This document shows positions 43,510 through 55,746 of a stretch of 64,000 bases of DNA, piece by piece. The stretch spans positions 1-64,000 of the forward strand of contig JAEMHR010000103.1 in assembly GCA_016490725.1 (NCBI GenBank), written 5' to 3'. The position numbers were made by a program, and so were the translations under genes. The notes under the pieces were generated by a model. That model saw only the letters and a list, made by a program, of their open reading frames with translations. It made no database searches and was not told the origin of the DNA. How positions within the stretch are numbered: the stretch's first letter is position 1; the number at the start of each line of letters is the position of its first letter. Origin of the DNA: Amphichorda felina. Its lineage: Eukaryota > Ascomycota > Sordariomycetes > Hypocreales > Bionectriaceae.

Positions 43510-46000
43510 GGTGTCGATGTGTTGATGGGTCGTGAGGTGGAAGCTGGTGATGTCCCAAGGTTGTCGCCCAACAAACGGGTGGATGAGCTGGGGCTGAGGA
43601 AGGTGGGATTTTAGGAGGGCAGAGTTGCTCGCACGAGGCCTCCTTGGTTTAATAAATGCGCCAACAAGGGCCAGAGGGGTCACTGGTTGCAGGACTTGCA
43701 GGGCAGAGCGGGTGCCGGCACGGCGACGGCGATGGCAGTTGGCAGTTTCGGAGCGGCCGTGTGAATAGGCCAGAATCACTGGATGAGACGAGATGATGCC
43801 GGGGTCCAAGGCTCCAGGTTGGGTTGGAGAAACGCAGGATAGGGAGGAGACGAATCCTTTGCGGCCCAATCTGGCACCCCCGTGTAGCACCCGTGCGATA
43901 GGTTTGGACTTGCCTTACCCATAGGTAGGTAGGCGCCTACACGAATAGGCTTAATGGCACTGGCACAGTCGCGCTTGCCTTCTTACATGCAGTCTGCAGA
44001 ATTCCCAAATTGAACACGATGCGTCATATAGCGGTGGGCTCGGACAATTTCCGACGTCAGCATTCAAGTTTGGAGCAACAGCTGAATCAATTGAGACCGC
44101 GGAAGGTTACAAGTAATCGAACCCGTATGTAGACTTCCTAACAAGTCGACCTCCGGGTGGCCTGATCTTGGAGCCATGAGGGATTTGTCCATGTAAGCCC
44201 TCGTGAAGCCTTGACGATGTGACGCTTCTTGTCTTGAGTTTCGACCGCAGAGGGGCTCGTGCTAACCAAAAGACCCAACGTGACTCCTTTCTTGAGAGAT
44301 GTGCCATATTATCGTGTCCGGCGAGACTTCCTGAATCGGAAAATAGAACCTTTATTGATCTTTTGGGAGAACATCCGTGCCACAGGTTGCACCATGAGAA
44401 AAATAGGAGCTGAACTGCAGGGTAGGTACTACTACTAGTAGTAAGTAGTAGGTAGGATCCATGGATACCATGTACGGAGAGTACAGGGCAGTTTGTAGGG
44501 GCGGCTGCCTGAGGACGTGCATGAGCTGTCGTGGACGGTGTGCCCCAGTAGGCGCATCCATTCACGGCCTCCTCTAGCTCACATCTTACACCTTTACAAA
44601 ACCGTACAAACATACCCAGGTCCAGCATGACCAGAGTCCCTCGCTTTGGCGTTGGACACAAGAGATTCCACCCGACTGAGGGTGTTTGCCTACCCATCAC
44701 ACGGGCGACCAACGGCGTCGTCTTCAACTGCGAAGCTCGCCCACCACGGGTTTGCGAAATTCCCCTCCATCGCTAGGCAATACTCCAGATGTCAAAACGT
44801 GGGCAGATCTTGCGTTGGCCTGGATGACATAGGTGATTCTACGATGACGATAGGAGATAATGGCCGCTGAGGGCCTTTGAACCCTTGGTTTTCCGACTGA
44901 TGCTCTCTGTACGACTCTCCGAGATCGAGAGCCCGACTCTATTAGACCACCTGTCCTCCACGAGTACTTCGTTTGCGCGCCGGACGCCGTCGATGGCAAG
45001 CTGCAGCATGTATAACCCGAAAGGAGGGATACCGGCTGGGCGAACTCTGGTATCAGCGCGTTAAAGCCTCGCGGTGAGTTGAACTTGTGAACTCGGCCCT
45101 ACTACCCATACGATGTCAAGCTACTATGACACAAATGCGACATAGACGCCCTGATTCAGCCACCAAAGCCAGTGTTCGTCACCGACGATGCTGGCGTCCC
45201 CGTCATCTATTACTTTGAGAAGTTCCATTGCTGGTTTCAGCCAGACCGTCCACGCGACGTGCCCGAGATGGCGGACAATGGGTGTCATTCAGGGAAATCG
45301 GATAAACGCCAGCCGCCTTCTCCGCCTTGTGCGCGAACACAGAATCATGGATACCAGTCATGGTACGGAGTAGTTCATGCAAGGGGTGCTGCGCCTTTGG
45401 TACTAGTAGTACTTGGGTAGAGCTCTGGCTGAGTGGGGGGCTGTGCTGGGGGCTTGACCTGACCCCAGCCCGGCCTGCACTACCGAAGGAATAACCACTG
45501 ACAGGCAGTATTTTGTGGCGCATGGCCATGCGCCATGGCATGACGCATCTCTAGGGTAAGGTAGATTGATAATGATTCACTATCTTGGCAGTCTACATAC
45601 AATCCCTACTTGCTAACTGCTATGTTAGCATGTACAAATCATTAGCCTCAAACTGCCGACTTCAGACAGGGCAGATGAAGTGACTGATTCCGAGGCTTCT
45701 TTCACATGACACTGTTGACATTATAGAGTTCGAAGCTTAATAGAGAGGGCATATATCTAGTTAGTTGCTATGTTTGCCCATAATGAGGGGATCAAAAAGA
45801 GGCAAACTCGCATCCCTGCGTATCTACTAGTATCCAAGTAGGCACTGCAAGAACAAAGCTCGCCTAGCCTGCCATCTCTACCTGCCCAGCAATACCGCCT
45901 TCTTCCACCTTGCCATCAGAAAACCCACTCCAAGCCAATCTGATTCCCGCCCTCTTAACAAATCGATATCCTCGCCAACAACAAGAACAGGTCAACAATC
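43510..46000. other. gene-poor region of 2.5 kb
   Basis: Divergent spacer between the aminotransferase and the vWA gene. It contains three of the TACTAGTA palindromes (44433, 45401, 45825) and an imperfect palindrome around 44421-44455. A protein-like scrap at 45020-45420 is listed separately. A hairpin at 44895-44960 looks tRNA-like but fails on the T arm. Confidence 0.45.
45020..45420 (+). pseudogene. possible gene relic, unknown family
   Basis: A segment reading ELWYQRVKASR, a GTGAGT donor at about 45072, a GACATAG acceptor near 45145, then DALIQPPKPVFVTDDAG and PVIYYFEKFHCWFQPDRPRD. The joined sequence looks protein-like, but upstream there are stops in frame and no start, and downstream it decays into unconserved sequence. 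I do not recognise the family. It may be the remnant of a deleted gene or coincidence. Confidence 0.2.
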
Positions 46001-47073
46001 ATGGGCAGACTCTTCTCAGCAGTCCGAGGCAAAATGTCGCGCCGCTCGTCCTCGTTTAAGTGTGATGGCAAGCCCAGCGACAAGTCCGCCTCCTCCAACC
46101 CCTTTGCCAGCAACACTGCTCCTGCGCCGCCGTGCCAGATGCGGGCTCCTCAGATCAACAGTAAGCATCTGCAACACTTCAACAGCTCCAGCACACGAGA
46201 ATCTCCATGTCTAACTGTTTCTCAGTCGGCGAGGCTCCTCCAGCGTACTCGGCCAACGCCCCCTCCAATCACCACCCCTCCAGCGGGCTCCAAGCCTCGT
46301 GGTACCCTGGCCGCAGCGCATCACCCGCTCCCAGTGCCGCCAGCAGGGCCAGTCATATAAGCATGGCTAGTGTCACAAACGACGACGACAAGTACGCCTT
46401 CCTTGCTACCTTTGACACCGTCTTCCTCATCGACGACTCTGGGTCCATGGCCGGCAGCAACTGGCGCGAGGCCCGCGACGTGCTCTCCCACATCTCCGAG
46501 ATCTGCACCAAGCGTGACAAGGACGGCATCGACATTTACTTCCTCAACCACAAGACCAACACCCGCGGGGGGCCCGGCCAAGCTGACGGCGGCTACTACA
46601 ACATCAAGAGCCCCGCCCAGGTCCAGCGCATCTTCAACGAATCCCGCCCTATGGGCGTCACCCCGACGGGCAAGCGTCTGCGCAGCATTCTCAAGCCATA
46701 CACTGATATGCTCGAGCGCGCCCCGGATGTGGACGAGATCAAGCCCGTCAATATCATTGTCATCACCGACGGCGCCCCCACCGATGACCCAGAGAGCAGC
46801 ATCATCCAGGCCGCGAAGAAACTCGACCGCCTCGATGCCCCGACGTACCAGGTTGGCATCCAGTTCTTCCAGGTTGGCAACAGCCCCTCAGCCCGTGATG
46901 CGCTCAAGCAGCTCGACGATGGCCTCGAGGAACTGGGCGTCCGCGACATTGTCGACACGGCGACCTGGGACAGCCCCGGTGGTGTGCTGACGGCAGACGG
47001 CATTCTCAAGATCGTTCTGGGAGCGGTGGTGAGGAGGCTAGATCGTCAGAGCCGAGAGTTTGTACGGAGGTAA
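46001..47073 (+). CDS. von Willebrand factor A domain protein
   Basis: A 335-residue protein in two exons (46001-46160 and 46226-47073) with a 65-bp intron (GTAAGC...TTCTCAG). Residues 1-105 are Ser/Pro-rich and probably disordered (MGRLFSAVRGKMSRRSSSF...). The vWA fold starts at about 112. FDTVFLIDDSGSMAG (DSGSM at 124-128) is the metal-ion-dependent adhesion motif, supported by the downstream TPTGKRLRSIL threonine and ITDGAPTDD acidic site. It ends REFVRR. No signal peptide or membrane segment is visible, so it is probably an intracellular scaffold. Similar proteins are common in filamentous ascomycetes and lack a known role. Confidence 0.85.
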
Positions 47074-47797
47074 TAGAGTTAGTTTCGCTTGTTTTATTTC
47101 TGGGTTTGGTTTGGACTCATCGGCGTCCCGGGGACTATAGAGGTTATGCCAAGGTTACAACAGGACTTGGACGTACACCATTAGACATCACTTCCGATAG
47201 ACTCAAAATAGATTTGAGCATTACGAATTATACACCCCCTTTGTGATTACCGTACTCCGTAGCTGATACTTGAAGTGTGCCTAACCGTCTTGTCCCAGAG
47301 CCAGTACAATATGCCCCTTACTCCTGATGGGCAAGAAAGAAATTCGTCCTGGAGGGTTGTGGTATCCCCCAAGACGTCAAATCATCCAGAATTATCTATT
47401 AGGTCGCAAAAGCGTGCTGGGGAAGAGCCAAGGTAAAGCCGTTGCAACTGGCCCCGGGCTCTTATAGAAACTGTGCCTTGAAGGAGTCGTACGTAACCCC
47501 CTTTTTTGTTTTGTACTGTCGTCAAGCCATGATCCCCACGCCGGTTTTCTCCTCGAGCGCCGTGCTACGCCTTTTGTATCAAAACGCCGTTAACAATCAG
47601 AACAAAATGAGTGTCAGGAAAACCAAAAAAACTCCACGCGGACAATCCTCACCGGGACCCCTCGATCGAGCCAGCATTATTTTGCGCCGTATTGGTGTTA
47701 AGTGATGGGTGCCCTTCTTTTGCCAGGGGGGCGATCCCCTTTCAAGAGACCATGTTGCAGATGGGAAGTTCTAATAAGCACCCACCCAATGCTTCTA
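47074..47797. other. 3' flanks of convergent genes
   Basis: 724 bp between the vWA stop and the stop of the minus-strand coiled-coil gene. Short ORFs on the plus strand (47440-47880) run into the latter's 3' end and look like chance. No other feature is seen. Confidence 0.5.
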
Positions 47798-50079
47798 TTA
47801 CTGCATGCAAATCACGTCAGCCAGCGCAACCGAGTGCGCAGAGATGTTGGTCCCCGTGTCATTGCGGCAGGTGATGACGGGGGTGGTCACCATGGCCACG
47901 CGCCAGTGCTTGGCCTGGAGCTCCGTGGACTCCACGTCGGCGGGCCAGATGGGCACCATGCTCTGGCAGCTGAAGCGGCTGCCGATCTCGGGGAAGCGGA
48001 AGTCGAAGGTGAGGCGGCTGGTGAGGATCTTGGAGGACAGGTCCCACGCCTGGTCGGCGACGGCCGCGAGGTCGTTGTAGGCGTCGTGGATGCTGGCGAG
48101 GGGGTTGAGGAGCGGCTGAAGGCTTGTGAGGAGCGTGCCGGCGATTTCGGATGTCTTGTTCTTGTAGAACTCGGAGCTGGGGTCGTGGTTCTTCATGATG
48201 CCGTCGAGGATGGCTGCTTGCTTGTCGAGAAGGGGCTGACGGACAGACGAAGTTTGCCCTGGGGATAAATTAGCAAATGGGAGGGAGGCGAGAGAAGTCA
48301 AGACATACCGCGAGTCTGGAGCAGCTCTCTCTCGAGCTGCGCTAGGGCGTAGGTCGCGTCTCGATCAGCGCCCTTCCAGGCACCAGGAACCCAGACAAGA
48401 TTCACCACGTAGTCAATGACAACGCGCGTAACAAGGCACCGCTTGGCATTCTGGTCCTTGAGGTGAAATTGCAGGTACGAAGCAGCCTCCATCTCGGAGA
48501 GCGGGAGGTAGGTGCGCACCAGAATAGGCCACAGATCGGTCTCGGCGAGGAGGTGGTCATCATCGTGGATAGGCTCGCTTGCATGTCTGTCGACGAACTT
48601 GCGAATGACGCCATAAAAGTCCGAGACCTGCCTGCTCCATGCAGAGACCGAGCGCTCCGTGAGATGGATTAGAGGACCGGTGTGGGTGTTTCGAGGCACC
48701 ACGGCGCCGTTGACGCTCCCGAAGCCGCTGTCAAAACTGTCTTGCACTCGACTGCCGTAGCGGCTTCTGTGTCCAAAGGAGGTGCCGGGCCTGGAGGGGG
48801 GTTTCTGAGCGAACATGGATGGCTGGAACTCGGGGGCATTTGGGCGATATCGTGGCTGGGTCTGGACGCCCCGGCGGGACGGTGCACGAGAAAAGGCCGA
48901 CGGCGAGACCAGAGCATTTCCAGCAGACGCAGTGCGGCCAGATGCACCATTGGAATTTCCATTTGCAGAGCCCCAGCCCTGGAAGTGGCGACTCTGGGGA
49001 CGGGTAGATGGAGCTCGAGGTGGCCCAGCTTGCAGGGGAGAATAGCCGGTAGGGTGGGCAGTCGGAGGGCGCTCGATATGCTGGAAAGCTGATGGTGCTC
49101 GGGGAGGAGGTTGAAAATCGCCCTGGTTCCGAAGGTGGTGATTTCCGCCTGCAGCTCTAAGAGATGACAGGCTCTCTGTGAGAACGCACTTGTCTTGGAG
49201 GGAGTCGGCCATGGTCTCGATGGCCTGGACGATCATGGCAGGGTCTTTGTGCTTCATGACCCAGAGAGAACGACGGTTATTGACCTGATCCTCGAGGTGC
49301 CGAATGATGGACTCAAAGTTCTGGGGTCACGCGGTTAGAGTCGATGCCTATGTCTGCGCAGGGCAGTCGACGACGGGGAGCTTACCTTGATCATCTCCTC
49401 TTGGCTGCTGGGCGAGCCATTCCCATTGCGAGCTTTTTCCTTGAACTGACTGAACTCGGCCGACAGGCCCTGCATGTCCTCCATGATCTTCTTGACCTCG
49501 TTCTCGGCCTTTGCACGACCCTCCCTCTCGTCCTTGAGCTCCTTGTCTCGGTTTCGAATTGTCTGTGCCTTGTCCTCCAAGGCGGCCTTGGACAAGCTCG
49601 CCTCGAGCCCCATGCGTGCGACAGCCTTGTCCGTCTCCACGCTGTCCAGCGTCAGATTCATGATTGCGTCCACCAGCTGGCTCGTCTCTTGGCTGACGAG
49701 CTGCGCGACTTCCTGCAGCCTTTTGATGATCTCGTTGGATTCGTTGGCCGAGACGCCTGGCATGCGACGCAGCGACGTCTGCACCTTGTGAAGGATTTCC
49801 TGGACAATCCGTGTCTTCTCAAAGGCCGGCTGGAGAGACGGTCAGCTGGCGCGCCCAACAAAGCAGTGGAGGACGTGGAAAGGGACATACGTGATTCTTG
49901 CTCATCTGCTTGATGCGCTCGGCACGAGCCTGGTCTGTCAGCGGCGCGGAAAAGTCCATGGACAGCGAGGCACCGCCTGTGAAACCGTTTTCCTCCAAGC
50001 TATTACCACTGGATCTGTTCAGTGCATATAGCTGGTCGGATGATCCTTGACCTGACAAGCTGGTGTCGCTGGCTGCCAT
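47798..50079 (-). CDS. coiled-coil protein of unknown function
   Basis: Four exons, 50079-49891, 49829-49386, 49320-48309 and 48258-47798, give 701 residues. All three introns (61, 65 and 50 bp) have good signals. Residues 1-60 are Ser-rich (MAASDTSLSGQGSS...). Residues 60-210 are helical and include a long coiled-coil stretch with KAQTIRNRDKELKDEREG and AENEVKKIMEDMQG. Residues 255-400 are Pro/Ser/Arg-rich and disordered. The C-terminal 280 residues are a folded, Trp-rich part with LIHLTERSVSAWSRQVSDF, DLWPILVRTYLPLSEMEAAS and FRFPEIGSRFSCQSM. I do not recognise a family. The layout suggests a fungal adaptor or septal/cytoskeletal protein, but nothing shows it. Confidence 0.8.
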
Positions 50080-52046
50080 GATCGATCGATTCTCTTGGAT
50101 GGTCTGAGGTGTTGAGATAAGGTGTGAAGCTGCTGATTGGCAGCCGTATACAGTGCTCGAGAGTTTGGTCAAACCCGATAAGCTCCGGAGTAAATATGTG
50201 TATCTGATTCCCAAGATGTCTAGAAGCCAACGCGTTAGAGCTTATGAGTTATGTTCATGAGATCGCTCTAGTGTGTTGACGCATGGGCAAGTAATGAAAG
50301 CTTCTAAGGATGACACCAGGAAAAACAACTGCCGTCAGAGGCAAAAACAAAATGACAGTCAATGTCGTCAGGAAGAAAAAGAAGAAACGTACAGAAACAG
50401 ACCTTACAAGCCTGGTGAATCCAAGAGCGCGCGATCCAAACGAGCCGTCGCAACGCCACTCCTTCACCGGGGCCCCCAAGTTAACAACTCCCAGATAGAG
50501 GGTAGGTAGATGGATGGTATCGCAAACGAAGGACTGCATTGAAAGGCGGCGACGGTAGTCAAAAGGAAGTGTCACCGAGTGACGACTGCGGTAGATGATC
50601 CTGCCTTGACGATACTATGTCAGTTGGTTCAGTCGGCCAGGTGTGTAATGGCGGACAGTGATGAGATGGAGGAGGGGGGGAAACCAAACGAGCGAGTGGC
50701 GGTGGGTGGGAGAACGTGAAAAAATGAGCTGGGAGGGGATTTGTGAGAACTGCTTTATACAGTGCGGTGAGGTGAGAAGGATCTGAGAACTGGCGTCGAG
50801 GTTGAGAGGCCTCGCCAGCACCAGGACAGGTGTTGTCAGTTGGCGGCCAGGTGTTTGCACCCATGCCCTGTTTCTGCCCCCTGAGAGGACAGAATACAGG
50901 ACAAAAGATGAGATGTGGGCAGGATTTCCAACAGTTCTCACCTGGGGATGAAGAATTAGCCCCCCGGAGGATCCCGATATGGGCTCCCGTCTCAGCGTTA
51001 CACGAGACGCGGGCGCGTCAGATATCGAGCAATATCGAGCAATATCGAGTCCGCCACGGCTATTCCCACCCACGGGCGGCGGCAGGAAAGCGGGCGGAGT
51101 AACAGGGTCTGATGGGGCGGGCAGGGTCGGATGAAATCCAAGATGTAGAAACGATGAGATTGAGGTGTCAGGGGTACTGACTCCAGGGGGTGAGACGACG
51201 AATGAAGTCTAGGTATTGAAAGGGCCGCACTAAGGTAGGGCGAGGTTAGGGATGAAAGACTGCAACATATCAGACGGAGAACGGGTTGGGGGGGGGGTAT
51301 CCTGTCGAAGGGACCCTGGATATGAGATACCCTGTGAGGCAGCAAGGCTGGGGGATCCAACGGTGATTCACTGCCAGCTGTGGGCAGCTGGCCAAGTCAC
51401 TCCAACAAGACAAGACCAGCGTCCGCGCTCAGTCACCCGCTGGATCGACTCTTCCTGAGCCAGGAACACCAAGTAACGGCGAGATGGATGTCAGCATGCC
51501 ACAAGTCACTACACGATGTGCACCGAACACACTCAGAAATCGCAACATGTCCACATAGAACTAGCGAGAATCACGGGAAAGCTAAGTTGCAATTTTAGTA
51601 TCTAACACTGGCGAGAAACGCCATATGGTAACTACCGACAAAATGAGTAGACCTTGGCGCCGTTGTCCGATTCTGAAAGAAGCAAGCATCCTAAGGTGCA
51701 AACATCAGTAAGGGGGCACGCGAGAAGACGAGCGTGAACCTGATCGCATCGTGACGAGATGCCTTGGCCTTACTCCGCGCCCGGCTCGTGTGTGTGCGGG
51801 CTGATATTTCGTATCCGATGACTGTGGGTGTAGACGACATTATTGTAACTATTTCAAAGTCGGAAGCGCAAAAATGACTGAGGCGAGCTCATAGTTTGGC
51901 ATCGGCCAGGCGGGAGACCACATGGTCGTAGACTTGAGTGTCTGTTGACGAACCCGTGTCAGAGTGATGCTCCATTCCGATCAAGGTTGGACTCTGCTAA
52001 CCTGCAAGAGTCCTAGAGTCGTGTCGACAGGCCAACAATATTAGCA
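50080..52046. other. intergenic region of 2 kb
   Basis: The promoter and 5' leader of the coiled-coil gene lie at the left, and the 3' flank of the RBM39-like gene at the right. CT/GA-rich and GC-rich stretches (50580-51370) are typical of a regulatory leader. It contains a short tandem repeat (51021-51050). No gene is supported. Confidence 0.45.
51021..51050. repeat. 10-bp tandem repeat, three copies
   Basis: GATATCGAGC, AATATCGAGC and AATATCGAGT follow each other directly. The unit contains an ATCGA core. It is about 950 bp upstream of the coiled-coil gene start. It could be a small regulatory array or a slippage product. Confidence 0.6.
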
Positions 52047-53931
52047 TCAGAATGCGCGCGAGCGAGAGAACAAACTGCTGTAGACGGCGTCTACAACAGG
52101 GGACGCGTCGATCATCCGCCCACCAAAGTATCTGCCGTTGAGCCCCTTGATGGCGTTTTCTCCGCCCTGGACCTTGTCGAACTTGAGGTAAATGTCGCCC
52201 TTCGAGTTGGGATCGACCGAAATGTGCACGACATGGCCGTATCGATTTTCGGCTTCTTCTCGAACTTCGTCCTCGAGCTCCTTGACCCAACTGTCGCCTT
52301 CTTCTCTGCAATCAGGCGTTAGTATAGTTGCGGACGATGAGGGAGAATAATTATTTGGCTTACTCTTCTGGATCAAACATGTTGTGTAGCACAACACACC
52401 GGCTCGCCATGTTAACGTTGACGGGGAGAGGCTTCTTCACCTCTACCTTGGGCTTGAGCGACTGGCGCTCCTCGGCGCCATTGGTCGCGCTCTCATCGGT
52501 TCTAGCAAGTTTTCTCATCAACGCGTCGCGACTATAGTTGCTAAAGTTAACACCGGCGACGTCAGTGTCGTCCAGGGCGCTGGCTCCTCCTGTCTTTTCG
52601 CTGTCACGGCCGCCAGCCCGATCGAATCCTGATGACTGTTGGCCACGGCCTCCAGCGCCGGAAAAGGCAGATCCTTGGAAATTGCCGTTGTTTTGGTCAC
52701 GGCCGGAGAATTTCTGTAACAGGTTGGCGGTACTCTCAGGGGTGAACTTATCGTTTCCAAGACCGACACGGATAGGACGACCAGCCAGATCAAAGCCGTT
52801 CATCTTCTCCAGTGCCTCTCGGGCTTGGCCAGCGTCGCGGAACCTGCCGATTGTCAGCGCTGGGCTCTACTCATCAGAAGATGCAAAACTTACTGGACGA
52901 AGCCATAGCCACGGCTGCGGCCAGTCTCGTCCTTTTGGAGCTGAACGAATTCAAGCTCACCGAAAGGCTCAAAGACGGCCTGCAAATCCTGCTCAGTGAC
53001 GTTGAAGTGAATGTTGCCGACATAAAGACGGTGAAAGGGGATCGAATTCGGGTGTCCACCTGACTCGGTGTTGCGAGCTTGGCGGTTCTTCTCAGCTTCG
53101 GTGACCTGAACAATGACAGGGATACCTAGGAGCTTCTGTCCTGTGAGCTGCAGAGCCTGCGCAACGGATTCTTCGTTCTTAAATTCGACGTAACCGACTC
53201 TAGGAGAATTTGTTAGTAAGAAGCCATAGAACGACCAAGGTCAAATCATAAACTCACCCCTTAGATCGCTGGCTGATGCGATCCTTGACAATTTGAGCCT
53301 CATTCACGGGGCCAACCTTCTCAAAGAATTCTTTCAGCTCGCGAGTTCGCAAGCGGGCGGCAAGCTGCTGGACAAAGACCGTTCGTCGATCCCGTTCATC
53401 CTCGGTGGGCGTGGCAGGGTCAGCACCAGGCTCACGCCCGTCGCGATCACGGCCTCGGCCATAGTCATGACGATCAGGGCGGTCTCGACGGTCCCTACGG
53501 TCGCGGTCGTCACGAGGGCGATATCGGCCGTACGGGGAGCGAGAGCGTGTGCGAGATCGTCCTCCACGCCCGCCGCGGTAGTAGTCGCCGTCTCTGTTCC
53601 GGCGCGAGTGACGTCGGTCATCGTCCCTGCTTCTGCTTCTCCGCCTGCTCTTGTGGCTGCCAGTGTCGCTTCTCGGTGTGCCCTCGTCGGGGGTGGCCCT
53701 ACGGCTCCTAGTTGGGCTGAGTTCTCGGCGGTCCTTGCGACGTCGGTCGTGATCACGGTCTCTATCTCGGTCACGCGGGCGGCTACCATCGCGTTTTCCA
53801 CGGTCTCTGTCTAGATCGCGGTCATGTCTGTCCTGCTGACTGTCTTTGGACGAGTCCTCCCCATTTGGGTTCTTGAGCTCAGGGCCCTTAGCCGTTGCGT
53901 CAAGCAGCGCCTCCACATCCAAGCCGCTCAT
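52047..53931 (-). CDS. RNA-binding splicing factor, Rsd1/RBM39 (CC1-like) family
   Basis: A 572-residue nuclear splicing factor. Four exons are 53931-53258, 53199-52894, 52843-52364 and 52305-52047. Residues 30-170 form an Arg/Asp/Ser-rich RS-like domain (SRRRSRSRDDD, RSRTRSRSPYGR). RRM1 runs from about 184 (RTVFVQQLAARLRTREL) to 257. RRM2 runs from about 281 (HRLYVGNIHFNVTEQDL) with GYGFVQF as RNP1. RRM3, a UHM-type domain, runs from about 473 (SRCVVLHNMFDPEE) and ends in the conserved AVYSSLFSRSRAF. The third intron falls inside RRM3. Homologues (human RBM39, S. pombe Rsd1) link U2AF and spliceosome assembly with transcription. The start at 53931 (MSGLDVEALL) was chosen because family members begin in this way. 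Confidence 0.92.
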
Positions 53932-54551
53932 GATGCCTGGATTTGAGTCAATAAATTCAATCTCTTGCGATGTTATTATTGAAAGATCAAAAATATCAGA
54001 GCGAGTGGCAATGGGGGGTGCGTTATTACCCCGATACTTTGATGAGGAGAACGATGGGGGATCTAGTCTGCTTGGGTTTGGGGCGGGGAGATCAAGGTTT
54101 TTGGATTGAAAGTTGGTGTCACGTGAACTTGATAGTCCCACACCCACCCGAATGCCAATTCTCAGAATCCGATCACTGAACAACTCTCTCTTGGGCTACC
54201 TACGTAGGTAGGGTATATGTAAAGATTTAGATCACTGTTTAAATTGCACTCAAGGCGGCGGGCTCAATCAATATTAGTTTATTTCATAATGTTAAAGTGC
54301 GAACGCCGTAGGCAGCCATCAGTCATTGAGCCTATGAGCAGCTAAACTGCCGCCCACGGCCTCCGATTACAGTCGTGGATAGGTAGTATTAGTAGGTATT
54401 GACGCGATATGCACCAGGCCTCGCTCCAAGCCCTATAGTCTTCTTATCATGAACCAGTTCTCGCGAACTCCAGTAGGCTCGTCCCATGCGAGCTGTGCAA
54501 TGCAATTTCTCCAAGTGGTGGAGTTTAATATCCTTAGGAACCACCAGAAAC
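53932..54551. other. intergenic: RBM39-like promoter
   Basis: 620 bp between two minus-strand genes. It holds the promoter of the RBM39-like gene and the 3' flank of the hydroxylase gene. A perfect 16-bp palindrome lies at 54196-54211. The sequence at 54220-54310 is AT-rich. Confidence 0.5.
54196..54211. repeat. perfect 16-bp palindrome CTACCTACGTAGGTAG
   Basis: A complete dyad about 265 bp upstream of the RBM39-like start. It contains a TACGTA core and may be a dimeric factor site. The related palindrome TACCTAGGTA occurs at 56274-56283, upstream of the HET-C and Scs7 genes. Confidence 0.6.
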
Positions 54552-55746
54552 CTAGTTGGTCTTAACCATGGGAGGAAGGGTGGTGCCAAAGACATCATCC
54601 CAGAACTTGCTTGTGACGCCAAAGCCGAGCTCGTAGTCGAAATAGTGGTGCTGCAGATGATACTTCTTGAGCTGCTTGTACCAGAGAGGGAGGTTCTCAT
54701 GGTGCAGGAAGTAGTGCGTCAAATCGTAGAGAACATATCCGGTCACGCCACCACAAAAGGCAGCGGTGGCCCCGTGCCAATGCCAGAAGATGACGGAGTG
54801 GGCAAACTTCCAGAAAGGCGATGCGAGGACCACGAACAGAGTCGGCGGCATAACGAGACGGTACTTGTCCATGGGTAGATAGTGATGGATGCCATGGAGC
54901 AGGAAATGCAAACAGAGGCCGACCCGGTTGTCAGGAAGGTAGCTGGAGGAGGGTCAGCGAAATCAAGCAACATCAAGCAGGAAATTTGACGTACCCGTCG
55001 AGGTGGAACAGGAAACGGTGCAGGAAATACTCGATCAAACTCCAGAATAGGATACCAAAGACCCAGTAACCGGCAACGGCAAACAGGTTCAACCCCTGGG
55101 CGGCAACAGAAAGTCCGTAGCCAACAGCCGGGAGCCAAATCAACGGGACCATCCACCAGGGAGTCAGGGATAGAGGCTCGAGGAAATTTCCGAACAGAGG
55201 TGCGGACTTGCCGCCCTTATAGTGGCGTGGGCGGTGGACCTGATCGAGATAAAACTCCTTGGAAAAGCCGCCGAACCAGAGCTGCTTCAGAAGAGGACGG
55301 CTGAGGTCCAGGAACTTATGCTTCTTGTAATCATGGTCGTAGTCCGTGTCTTTGCTCAGGTCCTCTTCAGATGACATGCCAGTCCGGGGGTGGACGTAGG
55401 TGGTACCGTCACTACCAGCCTCCACGGCGTCATTGACCTTCTCAGCCGAACCATTGCCAGCAGACTCGCCGGCGGGCACAGACTTCTCTGGAACGACGAA
55501 GCCAACGAGGGATTCGTCAAGTACCTCATATGCAGACTCGGAGTGAGGGTGGGAAGTCGGATCCTTGAGAATGTCCTCGACATCCTTGCCGGCGTACTCA
55601 AGCAGCAGATCGCCACCGCCGGGATGGTCATCGACAAAATCGGTCACGTCGTAGACCTTGGTCTTGATGGTGACATAGCATGACTTGGCCGAGTTGTGCG
55701 ACTCGACTTCGGCGCGAGTAAACGTCGGAAGTGTCCGGCCAGGCAT
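54552..55746 (-). CDS. SCS7: sphingolipid fatty-acid alpha-hydroxylase (Scs7/FA2H)
   Basis: Hydroxylates the very-long-chain fatty acid of ceramide at position 2, in the endoplasmic reticulum membrane. Two exons (55746-54995 and 54942-54552), with a 52-bp intron, give 380 residues, close to yeast Scs7. The N-terminal cytochrome b5 domain shows the heme-binding HPGG at residues 41-44 and a second His near 66 (SHPHSESAYE). A linker follows, then the LDLSRPLLKQLWFGGF motif, membrane segments, and the di-iron His motifs EYFLHRFLFH, LHGIHHYLPMD, THYFLHHE and YHLQHHYFDYE. Exon 1 ends in HLDG and exon 2 resumes with YLPDN, fitting the family. Confidence 0.95.

Noticed and set aside
44895..44960. tRNA-like stretch on the minus strand: TGGTCTAATAG box, CTCTC/GAGAG stem with a 7-nt loop, and a GGTTCAAA further on
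   Set aside because: The loop lacks the T at position 33, the variable and T-arm regions do not pair, and no acceptor stem forms. At best a decayed tRNA.
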